Positions 1 to 6,660 of a stretch of DNA of 12,338 nucleotides are shown piece by piece. Every line of letters starts with the position of its first letter. Position 1 is the stretch's first letter. The notes beneath the pieces are model-generated. The model saw only the letters and a list, made by a program, of their open reading frames with translations, did not search any database and had not been told where the DNA came from. Location: positions 1-12,338 of the forward strand of contig JAZRVU010000029.1 of the NCBI GenBank assembly GCA_045599305.1, given 5' to 3'. The DNA comes from SIG588 sp045599305 (lineage in GTDB: Bacteria; Bacillota; Clostridia; Oscillospirales; Acutalibacteraceae). Made by a program: the position numbers and the translations under genes.

Positions 1-1612
1 GCTCGCGCAGGGTGAGGATGTAATCCGCGGACTGCGGATATTGTGCAAACGTGACCGGGGCACCGGCGAGCTCATCGATCAGCGACACGACCGTCTCGCG
101 CCCGACGAGCGACGCGCACAGCTGCAGCGCGCGGATATCCTCGAGCGCCTCATAAAACACCTCCAGACGGGTGGAGGCCAGCGGCTGCCCGTCGGGGCCG
201 GGATAGACCGAGAAGGCATCGCCGGAGGGCACCTGCCCCTCGCCCGACTGGCAGACGTAGGGATTGATGAGGCGGCGGGAGCCCATGCTGTAATAGAAAT
301 TATAGCCCCACTGCAAAAAGCCGGTGATCCCGAATTTATAAAGCTGCACGCCGAGGATACGGTTGCGGAAGCCGGGATAGGCAATGAACCGGTTGCTCAT
401 GCGGTCTATTTGACCGCAACAGTAATACGCCCAGCGCTCCGGGATGTCCTCGGCCAGAAACGGCTCGATATGATCGGTGGCGGGCACGGGAAGTTCCACC
501 GCCCCGCAGCGGTAAAATTCCACATGGCAAAGCGCGTCGATCAGCTTGCAGCCCTTCAGATATGGGGTGATGATCGCCTTGGCGCGGCAATACCCCTCCA
601 AATGCTGCTCGGACGGCTCGTCCGACACATGAAAATAGCAGTCATCCAACACGCCCTGCGCCCGCAGGAACGCCACCAGTTCGGGCAGCAGGCACTGCAG
701 AAAGCGCGGATAGGCGCCCTCGGTGCCGGGGGTGTCCCAGCCGAAGATACGGCGGGGGCCTTCGTCTGTCTCGGCCACCACCTTGGGGGCACATTCGGCG
801 CCCCACTGGGTGAAGAAATGGGAGATCTCAAAATAACGCACACCCACCGACCGGGCCAGCTTGATCCAGCGCGCCAGAAGCGAAAAATCGAAGGTGTAGG
901 TCTCCCCCTGCTGCCGCACCCCCACCAGCTGCACGGTGGGACGCTCGCTCCCCCGCTCGGTATCCAGCGGCGGGGTGAACACGGGGGTGAGCAGGCAGTT
1001 GATGCCGTGATCGACGGCACAGCGCATGAAGTTTTCGATCACCTGCCAATGCGCCTCGGAAAACACCGGCAGACCGTAATAGGAGGCGAGGCAATCGCAG
1101 TGGAACCATTCGGTGAACACCGTCGTCTGCACCGGCAATGCGGCGTCCGGCACGGTGAGGGTGAGCGAGGCCGCGGCTGGCACGGTGCCGTCATCGGCCG
1201 AAAGCGTCACCGCAGGGGTGAACACACCGGGCGCATCGGGCGTGACGGTCACCCAAAAGGCCATGAGCGCACCGGGACGCAGCCAGACAAAGCCGCCGGG
1301 ATCGAGCGGCTGGAGCAGGTCGGGATAGACATGGCCGGACGCTTCGATGAAGCCGGCCGTCCCGCGGGAGGGATCGTGCGTGTAGGCGGGCAGATCGGCG
1401 GTGACGTTCACCGCCTCACACACCGACGCGCCGCCGATCCCGCCGACCGACAGCCGGACACGGCAGGAGAAGTCCTGCGGCACCTTCACGATGAACTGAA
1501 AATTCACCCGCTCGCCCCGCAGTGCGGAGAGCGCCGACAGTGCGGGGTACTTTTCCGTCTCATCGCCGACCAGCGGCTTTTCGAGCGACGATACGATACG
1601 GCAATCAAGCAT
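1..1612 (-). CDS. GH123/DUF4091-like glycoside hydrolase (3' end outside window)
   Basis: This leftward frame is open from the ATG at 1612 to the window edge, giving 537 residues without a stop, so the C-terminus is missing. It begins MLDCRIVSSLEKP, with no signal peptide, so a cytoplasmic enzyme is expected. An N-terminal beta-rich part (about 1-165) precedes a TIM-barrel-like catalytic part (about 170-480). The sequence FHVSDEPS places adjacent acids at D331-E332, matching the Asp-Glu pair of GH123 beta-N-acetylgalactosaminidases, which use substrate-assisted catalysis. Near the edge, ASTRLEVFYEALEDIRAL is typical of the DUF4091 C-terminal region. The ribosome binding site AAGGAG (1621-1626) lies 8 bases before the ATG and overlaps the stop codon of the upstream gene, so the two are co-transcribed and probably translationally coupled. 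Family membership is fairly sure. Beta-GalNAc specificity is inferred from the family, and many DUF4091 proteins have unknown substrates. Confidence 0.82.
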   Translation of the reverse strand, partial: MLDCRIVSSLEKPLVGDETEKYPALSALSALRGERVNFQFIVKVPQDFSCRVRLSVGGIGGASVCEAVNVTADLPAYTHDPSRGTAGFIEASGHVYPDLLQPLDPGGFVWLRPGALMAFWVTVTPDAPGVFTPAVTLSADDGTVPAAASLTLTVPDAALPVQTTVFTEWFHCDCLASYYGLPVFSEAHWQVIENFMRCAVDHGINCLLTPVFTPPLDTERGSERPTVQLVGVRQQGETYTFDFSLLARWIKLARSVGVRYFEISHFFTQWGAECAPKVVAETDEGPRRIFGWDTPGTEGAYPRFLQCLLPELVAFLRAQGVLDDCYFHVSDEPSEQHLEGYCRAKAIITPYLKGCKLIDALCHVEFYRCGAVELPVPATDHIEPFLAEDIPERWAYYCCGQIDRMSNRFIAYPGFRNRILGVQLYKFGITGFLQWGYNFYYSMGSRRLINPYVCQSGEGQVPSGDAFSVYPGPDGQPLASTRLEVFYEALEDIRALQLCASLVGRETVVSLIDELAGAPVTFAQYPQSADYILTLRE

Positions 1613-1624
1613 CACAAATTCTCC

Positions 1625-2845
1625 TTACAACGGTGTGACATCCTGCGGCCCACGCAGGTACCATTGACCGCCGGTGAAATCCGGCATGACCTGCGGCTGG
1701 CCGCCGAGCAGCAGCGACTGCTCCGACAACACCGCTACCGCCATCCACGTGACGCCGTCATAGACGTCGATCGGCACGGGCGTGTGATTTTCCAGCGCAT
1801 CGACGAACGCGTGATAGACGAAATAGTCCATGCCGCCGTGCCCCGCGTCCATCATCTCCTGCGTGACCGACTTCCACAGCTTTGGCAGGTACTCCTGCTC
1901 ATATTCCTGTGCGTTGTTCATCAGTTTTTGAAGAGCCGTGGCCGACTCGAAGCCTTCCGCTATGGGGTCGCCGTCCAACAGCACGGCGTTCGCCGCGCCG
2001 AAATAGGAGCCTTTCGTGCCGCGCACGGTGAAATTGCGGCTGTAAAACCGCGGCAGGGTGGTGTCCAGCCGCAGGTGGATCGTCTCGCCGCCGGCGCAGG
2101 TGATCATAGTGTCCACAATGTCCCCCTGCAAAAACCGCACATCACGGTAGGCGTCCAGTTCGGGCGAACGGGCGGCGATGTATTCCGTCAGTCCCGCGGC
2201 CTTCGACGCCGTAGCGCTGACGGTGAGGATGCGGTTGCCGCGGTTGATATTGAGCAGGCGCGCGATCGGCCCCAGCTCGTGGGTGGGATAGTTCTCGCAG
2301 CAGCGGTTTTCGTAATTTTTGAACCGGTAGTGGCCGCGGATAAGGCCGTAGGCCACCTCCTCGCGCAGGTCATGGCCGTAGGCGCCCTCGCAATGGACGA
2401 TGGTGCCGAACAGGCCGCGGCGCGCCATGGCGGTGGTCAGCAGTTCCGCCCGGTCGTAACAGCAGTTTTCCATGAACATATACGGCGTGCCGGTCTGCTC
2501 ATGGCACCGCACCAGCTCGAAGCAGTTTTCGAGCGAATATTCGCACCCCACCTCGCTGGCCACGGCGATGCCTTTGCGCATGGCGCAGACGGCAATTTTC
2601 GCGTGCATCTCCCAGCCGGTGAAAATGAACACCGCGTCCAGTCCCGGCTGATCGAGCGCCTCCTTCCAATCGGTGAAGGCTTTCGCCTCGCCGCCGAATT
2701 CGCGCACGAGCGCGGCAGCCGCCGCGGCACGCTCCCCGATGGGATCGCACACCGCCACTACCTGCACTTCCGGCATGGGCAGCAACACCCATCGCAAAAG
2801 CATCTCGCCGCGTTTTCCGGCACCGAACACCGCTGCATGTATCAC
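1625..2845 (-). CDS. Gfo/Idh/MocA-family protein of GH109 (alpha-N-acetylgalactosaminidase-like) type
   Basis: Predicted 406-residue NAD-dependent protein. An N-terminal Rossmann fold carries G8-A-G10-K-R-G13, and a C-terminal alpha/beta domain follows. Beyond the general oxidoreductase superfamily it carries GH109 hallmarks: MEN (E126), YGHDLR (H158), YPTH (Y186, H189), NINRGNR, LPRFYSR (Y268), GHGGMD and PDFTGG. These line up with the residues I recall for the Elizabethkingia enzyme (E149, H181, Y225, H228, Y307). The spacings agree exactly except for a gap about 16 residues shorter between H158 and Y186. GH109 enzymes cleave GalNAc glycosides by NAD-assisted oxidation and elimination. There is no Tat or Sec signal, so it should act in the cytoplasm. 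I chose the GTG at 2845, preceded by GGGAG with an 8-base spacer, over the ATG at 2875 that lies inside the -10 box. It is first in an operon with the GH123-like gene 12 bases downstream. Substrate is unproven; an ordinary sugar dehydrogenase remains possible. Confidence 0.83.
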   Translation of the reverse strand: MIHAAVFGAGKRGEMLLRWVLLPMPEVQVVAVCDPIGERAAAAAALVREFGGEAKAFTDWKEALDQPGLDAVFIFTGWEMHAKIAVCAMRKGIAVASEVGCEYSLENCFELVRCHEQTGTPYMFMENCCYDRAELLTTAMARRGLFGTIVHCEGAYGHDLREEVAYGLIRGHYRFKNYENRCCENYPTHELGPIARLLNINRGNRILTVSATASKAAGLTEYIAARSPELDAYRDVRFLQGDIVDTMITCAGGETIHLRLDTTLPRFYSRNFTVRGTKGSYFGAANAVLLDGDPIAEGFESATALQKLMNNAQEYEQEYLPKLWKSVTQEMMDAGHGGMDYFVYHAFVDALENHTPVPIDVYDGVTWMAVAVLSEQSLLLGGQPQVMPDFTGGQWYLRGPQDVTPL

Positions 2846-2873
2846 AAAAATCACTCCCGCGTATTTTTTCTTC

Positions 2874-2902
2874 ATTTTAAACTAAAACACACCAAAATGC
2901 AA
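2874..2902 (-). promoter_or_regulatory. Sigma-A type promoter of the GH109-like/GH123-like operon
   Basis: On the minus strand TTGCAT (2897-2902) and TAAAAT (2874-2879) are separated by exactly 17 bases. Transcription should begin near 2867, leaving a leader of about 22 bases that holds the GGGAG ribosome binding site (2854-2858) and then the GTG at 2845. The promoter lies directly downstream of the terminator of the preceding operon, so the two operons are separately controlled. I found no convincing copy of the 11-base repeat seen at 6619-6650 here. Confidence 0.72.
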
Positions 2903-2943
2903 TGGCTATAAGCATTTTTTATCGCCGCACGGCAGAAAAAGCC

Positions 2944-2975
2944 GAAAAGAGCCGCCCTGTCGGGCGGCTCTTTTC
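2944..2975 (-). terminator. Rho-independent terminator after the 706-residue protein gene
   Basis: A perfect 14-base-pair stem (GAAAAGAGCCGCCC at 2944-2957 with its complement at 2962-2975) closes a 4-base loop, immediately after the TAA at 2976-2978. Read on the minus strand, the right arm ends in TTTTC, and a second T run follows after GGC. It should end the isomerase operon before the next promoter. Confidence 0.85.
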
Positions 2976-5096
2976 TTATTCCCGTACGGGAGCCAGAAAA
3001 TGGATCTCGCCGGTGATATGCTCGGCGCGGTAATAACAGCCGTGGACAGGGTCGTCCACCCGCTGCCAGCGGTCATCCCACACAGGGGTCTCGTCCGGGA
3101 AAGGCACCCGGCTGATCTTCTGGGTATCGACCGCGTAGGTTTCGGGGAAAAAGCAGACGGTGGCGTCCGAAAGTCCCGAAAGGCGCACACGACGGCGGAA
3201 CGCGGCATTGACCGGCGGCGCCTCGTGCAGTGACACCACGCCGTCCGCCTGCTGCACGAACACCCGGCACTCCCGGTGCTCCGCACGGGCGAAGCGGTAG
3301 CGGGAAAAGCCGTTTTCGATGGCCGTCTCGCCACCGGAGAGGATGGGCGCCCCCAGCGGGAAGGAAAGAAGGGTGTCGGTGGTGGTATCGGCGTTATAGA
3401 CCGAGAAGATGAGGGCGTTATCGTGCCGGGAAACGGTGAGCGTGGGCGGCTTGGGCGCACCCTCCCGCATGACGAAGCGGATGCGCAGGCCGAACGTCTC
3501 CAGTGCCTCACGCAGGGCGTCCGGGGCGCCCTCCGTTTGGACGGTGACCGCGCCGGCGGGGGCACCCGCCAGTGCCGCGGCGGTGCCGTAGCTGATCACC
3601 CGGCCGCCGGCGGCCGCAAAGGCGGCAAGTTTGGCCGTCACCGCGGGGGTGGGCTGCACCGGCGAAATGATGACAGACGAGGTGTAAAGCGACAGCGGAT
3701 GCCGCAAAAAGTTATCCGAAGAGACGACCGTGGTGAGCGGCAGGCCGCGGTTGATCGCCTCGGAGACGAAGGTGTCGCCGCGGTACATCTCATTAAGCAT
3801 CGCCGCGTCGTCCGAGATGGTGTACTCCCGCATGGGATAGACCCACACGAGCGGGCCGGGCGCGTCGGGCGCGTCCTTCTCCGCCTTGAGCAGATGCGGC
3901 AGCGGCTCATAGACACAACTGTCCGGCATACCGCCGCGGGAATTGTCAATGGAGAGGATATTGAGGGTGGCGGCGCTCTGCGTGCGCCCCTGCTCATCCA
4001 GACGGCAGACGGCCATGGGCAGGTAGATATCCCCGGCAAAGCCGTCGTAGCGATCATACCACGGGGTGTTCATCCACCACGGGTCGTGGATGTAATAGCG
4101 GAACATGAAGTCCTCGCACGGCAGTTCGCACACGCGGGTCATGTGCCCCATGATCTCCAGCCCGTAGTTGTCGTTCAGCGCCGCCCACGGAGAATTGGGC
4201 GGTGCCGTCATATCGAAGCCGGCGGAATAGATATCGTGAAGCGGCACGCCGTCGGTGGCGTAGTCGATCCCCACCGAATTGTTGGTGCCGCGCACCTCCA
4301 GCGGCACATCCGGGCAGGCCTCACGGAACAGGCGCCAGAAGTCGAACACGGCGCGGCGGGTGGCCGCCAGCCGTTCGGGGTGAAAGGCTTCGCCGTCATA
4401 GATCTTGCCGGTGGCCGACCACGGCGCATCGCTGAAGCCCAGCCCGTTGGAAAGCCACAGATAGTCAAAGCCCATGTCCCGCAAAAACACCTTTGCCTGC
4501 CGCCCGAAGAAGGAGGCGAACGGCGTGCCCTCCGGAATGCCGTCGGGATAGGCGGCGTAGGCGCGGGAGTCGGCATGCAGCGGCAGGGTGGCGTCCACAA
4601 AGCCGAAGCTGTCCAGCGTGGAGCCGGTGCAGATCTCGGGGTGGCGCTGATACTTGAAAGCTGACACGGCGAATTCGGGGCCGATATCGAAGGTCTCCCC
4701 CACCCGGATGTGCGCCGCGGGGAACGCCCGCGCCCCCTCCTCTTTGAGACAGGTGACGATACGGTGCAGCACGGCGTAGGTCATGACCGGCGGGTCGGGG
4801 ATGTATAACTGCTTGCGGGCGTGCGGATTGACGGCGGCGGCCCGCTCCTCCTCGGTGGCGAGCGGGCGGTTGGCGGTGCCGATATAGCGGCACCACTCGA
4901 ACGGGATGTCGGCATCGCCGGTGTAGTCGAGTATCTCGCTGCCGTCTGCCGCCCACAGCATGACGGAGACGGTCTGCCGCCCCTTGAGCAGCGGACGCCA
5001 CTGCTCGAAAATACCGGCACAGGTGCGGCGGATGAAGGCCTCGTCCGTCTGCACGAAGGGCTTCAAACTGACCTCCAGTGTAACGCTCCGGAACAC
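2976..5096 (-). CDS. Uncharacterised 706-residue glycosidase-like protein, second gene of the isomerase operon
   Basis: I do not recognise a named family. Residues about 1-410 look like an alpha/beta-barrel catalytic region rich in aromatic and acidic residues, as in sugar-binding clefts: FDYLWLSNGLGFSD (210-223), PLEVRGTNNSVGIDY (265-279), NYGLEIMGHM (310-319) and YYIHDPWWMNTPWYDRYDGF (334-353). E268, E314 and D338 are plausible active-site acids. Residues about 425-545 resemble the glutamine-amidotransferase-like domain of GH42 and GH112 enzymes (SSVIISPVQPTPAV, then AAAGGRVISYG). Residues about 555-705 look like an all-beta C-terminal domain. There is no signal peptide or membrane segment. 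Translation starts at GTG (5096) behind AAAGGGGGAG, 14 bases after the isomerase stop, so the pair is co-expressed. A role in releasing the sugar that the isomerase uses is inference only; no catalytic motif proves hydrolase activity. Confidence 0.75.
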   Translation of the reverse strand: MFRSVTLEVSLKPFVQTDEAFIRRTCAGIFEQWRPLLKGRQTVSVMLWAADGSEILDYTGDADIPFEWCRYIGTANRPLATEEERAAAVNPHARKQLYIPDPPVMTYAVLHRIVTCLKEEGARAFPAAHIRVGETFDIGPEFAVSAFKYQRHPEICTGSTLDSFGFVDATLPLHADSRAYAAYPDGIPEGTPFASFFGRQAKVFLRDMGFDYLWLSNGLGFSDAPWSATGKIYDGEAFHPERLAATRRAVFDFWRLFREACPDVPLEVRGTNNSVGIDYATDGVPLHDIYSAGFDMTAPPNSPWAALNDNYGLEIMGHMTRVCELPCEDFMFRYYIHDPWWMNTPWYDRYDGFAGDIYLPMAVCRLDEQGRTQSAATLNILSIDNSRGGMPDSCVYEPLPHLLKAEKDAPDAPGPLVWVYPMREYTISDDAAMLNEMYRGDTFVSEAINRGLPLTTVVSSDNFLRHPLSLYTSSVIISPVQPTPAVTAKLAAFAAAGGRVISYGTAAALAGAPAGAVTVQTEGAPDALREALETFGLRIRFVMREGAPKPPTLTVSRHDNALIFSVYNADTTTDTLLSFPLGAPILSGGETAIENGFSRYRFARAEHRECRVFVQQADGVVSLHEAPPVNAAFRRRVRLSGLSDATVCFFPETYAVDTQKISRVPFPDETPVWDDRWQRVDDPVHGCYYRAEHITGEIHFLAPVRE

Positions 5097-5110
5097 AGGA
5101 TCTCCCCCTT

Positions 5111-6550
5111 TCAGCGGATCACAGTCGCCTCGATCCCGAGGATATCGGCGATCTTTTTGATGGTATCGGCACGGTGGCCGATGCCCAGCGCATAGTGGTG
5201 AGTCGGCCCCGCCATGACCCAGCGCTTGACGAAGTCACGGGTATCGGGCAAAAACACCGCGCGGGTGTTGGTGTTGCCGGTGGGCGGGATGGGACCCGCC
5301 TGCGACTCCCCCTCACCGATGACGAAGCGGAAGCGGCCGTCCGCCCCCTGCGTGATGCCCAGCATGGTGATGGGGCCCTCTTTCAGTTTGAATTCCACCG
5401 AGGCGCCGCAGCCGGGCTTGCCGTGATATTTCAGCAGACTGCGCACCACCGGTTTCCCCTCGGCGATGCGGATATGGTGAGGGCCGTCGTGGCCGATGAG
5501 GATGCAGTCGTCTTGGAAATCGAAGGGATGCAGTTCGGCAAAGCTGCCGCCGATGCCCAGACGGTCCATGATGAGCATGGCGATGCAGGTCTTGATATCG
5601 AACTCCCCGCACATGGGGAAGCCCTCGCCGATGAGCAGAGAATTACCGAGGATGAGCGAGCCGATCATATTGCGTATTTCGGAGCCCTCAAGGCTCTCGT
5701 AATAATAGGCCAGACCGGTGAGATGATGCTTTTCCACGAACCGCTCCAGCGCCACGGCACTGCGGGCGGATTCCGCCAGGTCGTGATCGGTGAGCTTCAC
5801 CGTCAGCGGATCACTGACCGGGTCGGGACGGTCGAAGCGGCGGCAGATCTCCTCCGCCTTCTGCCGCACCTCCTGCTCGCTCACCTCACGGCGCAGCGCC
5901 AGCAGGCCGTCCGGCTCCAGCAGCGGCACGTGCACGCCGAAAGCCGCCGCCACGGCGGTCGGGTCGGCGTGCATATCGTACATGGATTCGAGCACGTGAC
6001 CCATCAGGCCGATACGGGCGCCACGCAGGCTGCGCAGTACCGCCGCGATGTCACACCACTCCTTCAGGTCGGCATCGGCGGCGGCATCACCGTGCAGTGT
6101 GCCGATCACCACGTCCGCCACCCGGCGACCCAGCCGGATGGCCACGCCGGTAAACTCCGGCACCGAGCAGATACAGTCGTTTTCCAACTGCATACGGGTG
6201 TTGGCGCAGGTGTAATCGAGCGCCGCCAGCGGCTGCAGCGCCGTCAGCACGATGGGGCGATCCACCCCGCGAAAAATAGGCGCCACCACCGATGAGGTGG
6301 CGTAGGTGACCATGTTGCAGAACACCACGTCCACATCGGCCGCGAGGATCTTCGGCACCGTTTCGAATGCCAGCGTATTGGAATCCACCATGCCGAAATC
6401 CACCACCTCGGCGCCCGCGGCGGTGACCTTTTCGCACAGTTCACGGTGATAGCCCATCAGGGTATCCAGCAGTCCCGGAAACTGCGGCCAATAGACCGCG
6501 TGCCCCACGGCAAACACACCGATCCGGCCGGGACGACGCACATTTTCCAT
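5111..6550 (-). CDS. L-arabinose/L-fucose isomerase family sugar isomerase
   Basis: Predicted 479-residue cytoplasmic ketol isomerase, converting an aldose to a ketose with a divalent metal, usually manganese. The N-terminal Rossmann-like half starts IGVFAVGHAVYWPQFPG. The C-terminal half aligns with E. coli AraA: GEFDIKT (E316 for E306), FAELHPFDF (E339 for E333), ILIGHDG (H354 for H350) and AGPTHHYALGIGH (H451/H452 for H450). All four metal or catalytic positions are therefore present. Overall similarity to true AraA is low, so the substrate may not be arabinose; fucose, rhamnose or a less common sugar are options, and no gene symbol is given. The start is ATG 6550, with AAAGGAG (6559-6565) 8 bases upstream, rather than the GTG at 6577 that has no such site. 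It is first in the operon and divergent from an AraC-type regulator. Confidence 0.88.
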   Translation of the reverse strand: MENVRRPGRIGVFAVGHAVYWPQFPGLLDTLMGYHRELCEKVTAAGAEVVDFGMVDSNTLAFETVPKILAADVDVVFCNMVTYATSSVVAPIFRGVDRPIVLTALQPLAALDYTCANTRMQLENDCICSVPEFTGVAIRLGRRVADVVIGTLHGDAAADADLKEWCDIAAVLRSLRGARIGLMGHVLESMYDMHADPTAVAAAFGVHVPLLEPDGLLALRREVSEQEVRQKAEEICRRFDRPDPVSDPLTVKLTDHDLAESARSAVALERFVEKHHLTGLAYYYESLEGSEIRNMIGSLILGNSLLIGEGFPMCGEFDIKTCIAMLIMDRLGIGGSFAELHPFDFQDDCILIGHDGPHHIRIAEGKPVVRSLLKYHGKPGCGASVEFKLKEGPITMLGITQGADGRFRFVIGEGESQAGPIPPTGNTNTRAVFLPDTRDFVKRWVMAGPTHHYALGIGHRADTIKKIADILGIEATVIR

Positions 6551-6569
6551 ATGTATCTCTCCTTTGCGG

Positions 6570-6602
6570 TTTATCACTTTTTTCTTGATTTTATCACGTT
6601 TT
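6570..6602. repeat. Second imperfect direct repeat pair in the divergent control region
   Basis: TTTATCACTTTTT (6570-6582) and TTTATCACGTTTT (6590-6602) match at 12 of 13 bases and start 20 bases apart. They cover the -10 and leader of the isomerase operon and flank the -35 of the regulator gene. They could be a second protein site, possibly for repression. The poly-T part weakens the case because AT-rich sequence repeats easily by chance. Confidence 0.4.
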
Positions 6603-6613
6603 CATGCTATAAT
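6585..6613 (+). promoter_or_regulatory. Sigma-A type promoter of the AraC-family regulator gene
   Basis: TTGATT (6585-6590) and a perfect TATAAT (6608-6613) are 17 bases apart. Transcription should start near 6620, inside the first copy of the direct repeat, and the second copy touches the ribosome binding site. Binding of the regulator there would be expected to repress its own gene. Confidence 0.72.
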
Positions 6614-6616
6614 ATA
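6588..6616 (-). promoter_or_regulatory. Probable activator-dependent promoter of the isomerase operon
   Basis: On the minus strand TAAAAT (6588-6593), preceded by TGA to make an extended -10, sits 17 bases from TATATT (6611-6616), a poor -35. A weak -35 directly beside a likely operator (6619-6650) fits a promoter that needs an AraC-type activator. The predicted start near 6581 gives a leader of about 31 bases. The promoter overlaps the opposing promoter of the regulator gene, so the two may compete. This is inference from sequence only. Confidence 0.55.
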
Positions 6617-6618
6617 GC

Positions 6619-6650
6619 CACAAAACAAATATGGATTAGCACAAAACAAA
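6619..6650. promoter_or_regulatory. Two perfect 11-base direct repeats, likely AraC-type operator
   Basis: CACAAAACAAA occurs at 6619-6629 and again at 6640-6650, with start points 21 bases apart, that is, two helical turns. Dimeric AraC-family regulators typically bind such same-face direct repeats beside the -35 of the promoter they activate. The pair ends 2 bases upstream of the weak -35 of the isomerase operon and covers the transcription start of the regulator gene. Assignment to the adjacent regulator is inference. Confidence 0.6.
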
Positions 6651-6660
6651 GGTGATGGAC

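Noticed and set aside
2874..2902. A copy of the CACAAAACAAA operator at the GH109-like operon promoter
   Set aside because: AAACTAAAACACACCAAAA here is of similar composition but does not match the repeat or its 21-base arrangement well enough to claim shared control.
41..2911. A 956-codon open frame on the plus strand antisense to the GH109-like and GH123-like genes
   Set aside because: It spans two well supported minus-strand genes, their gap and the promoter. Its translation is rich in Arg, His and Gly with no domain. GC-rich codon use on one strand removes stops on the other.
3276..4664. A 462-codon plus-strand open frame opposite the 706-residue protein gene
   Set aside because: Composition is that of an antisense shadow (Arg, Gly, His rich), and the minus-strand frame has a fitting start, ribosome binding site and terminator.
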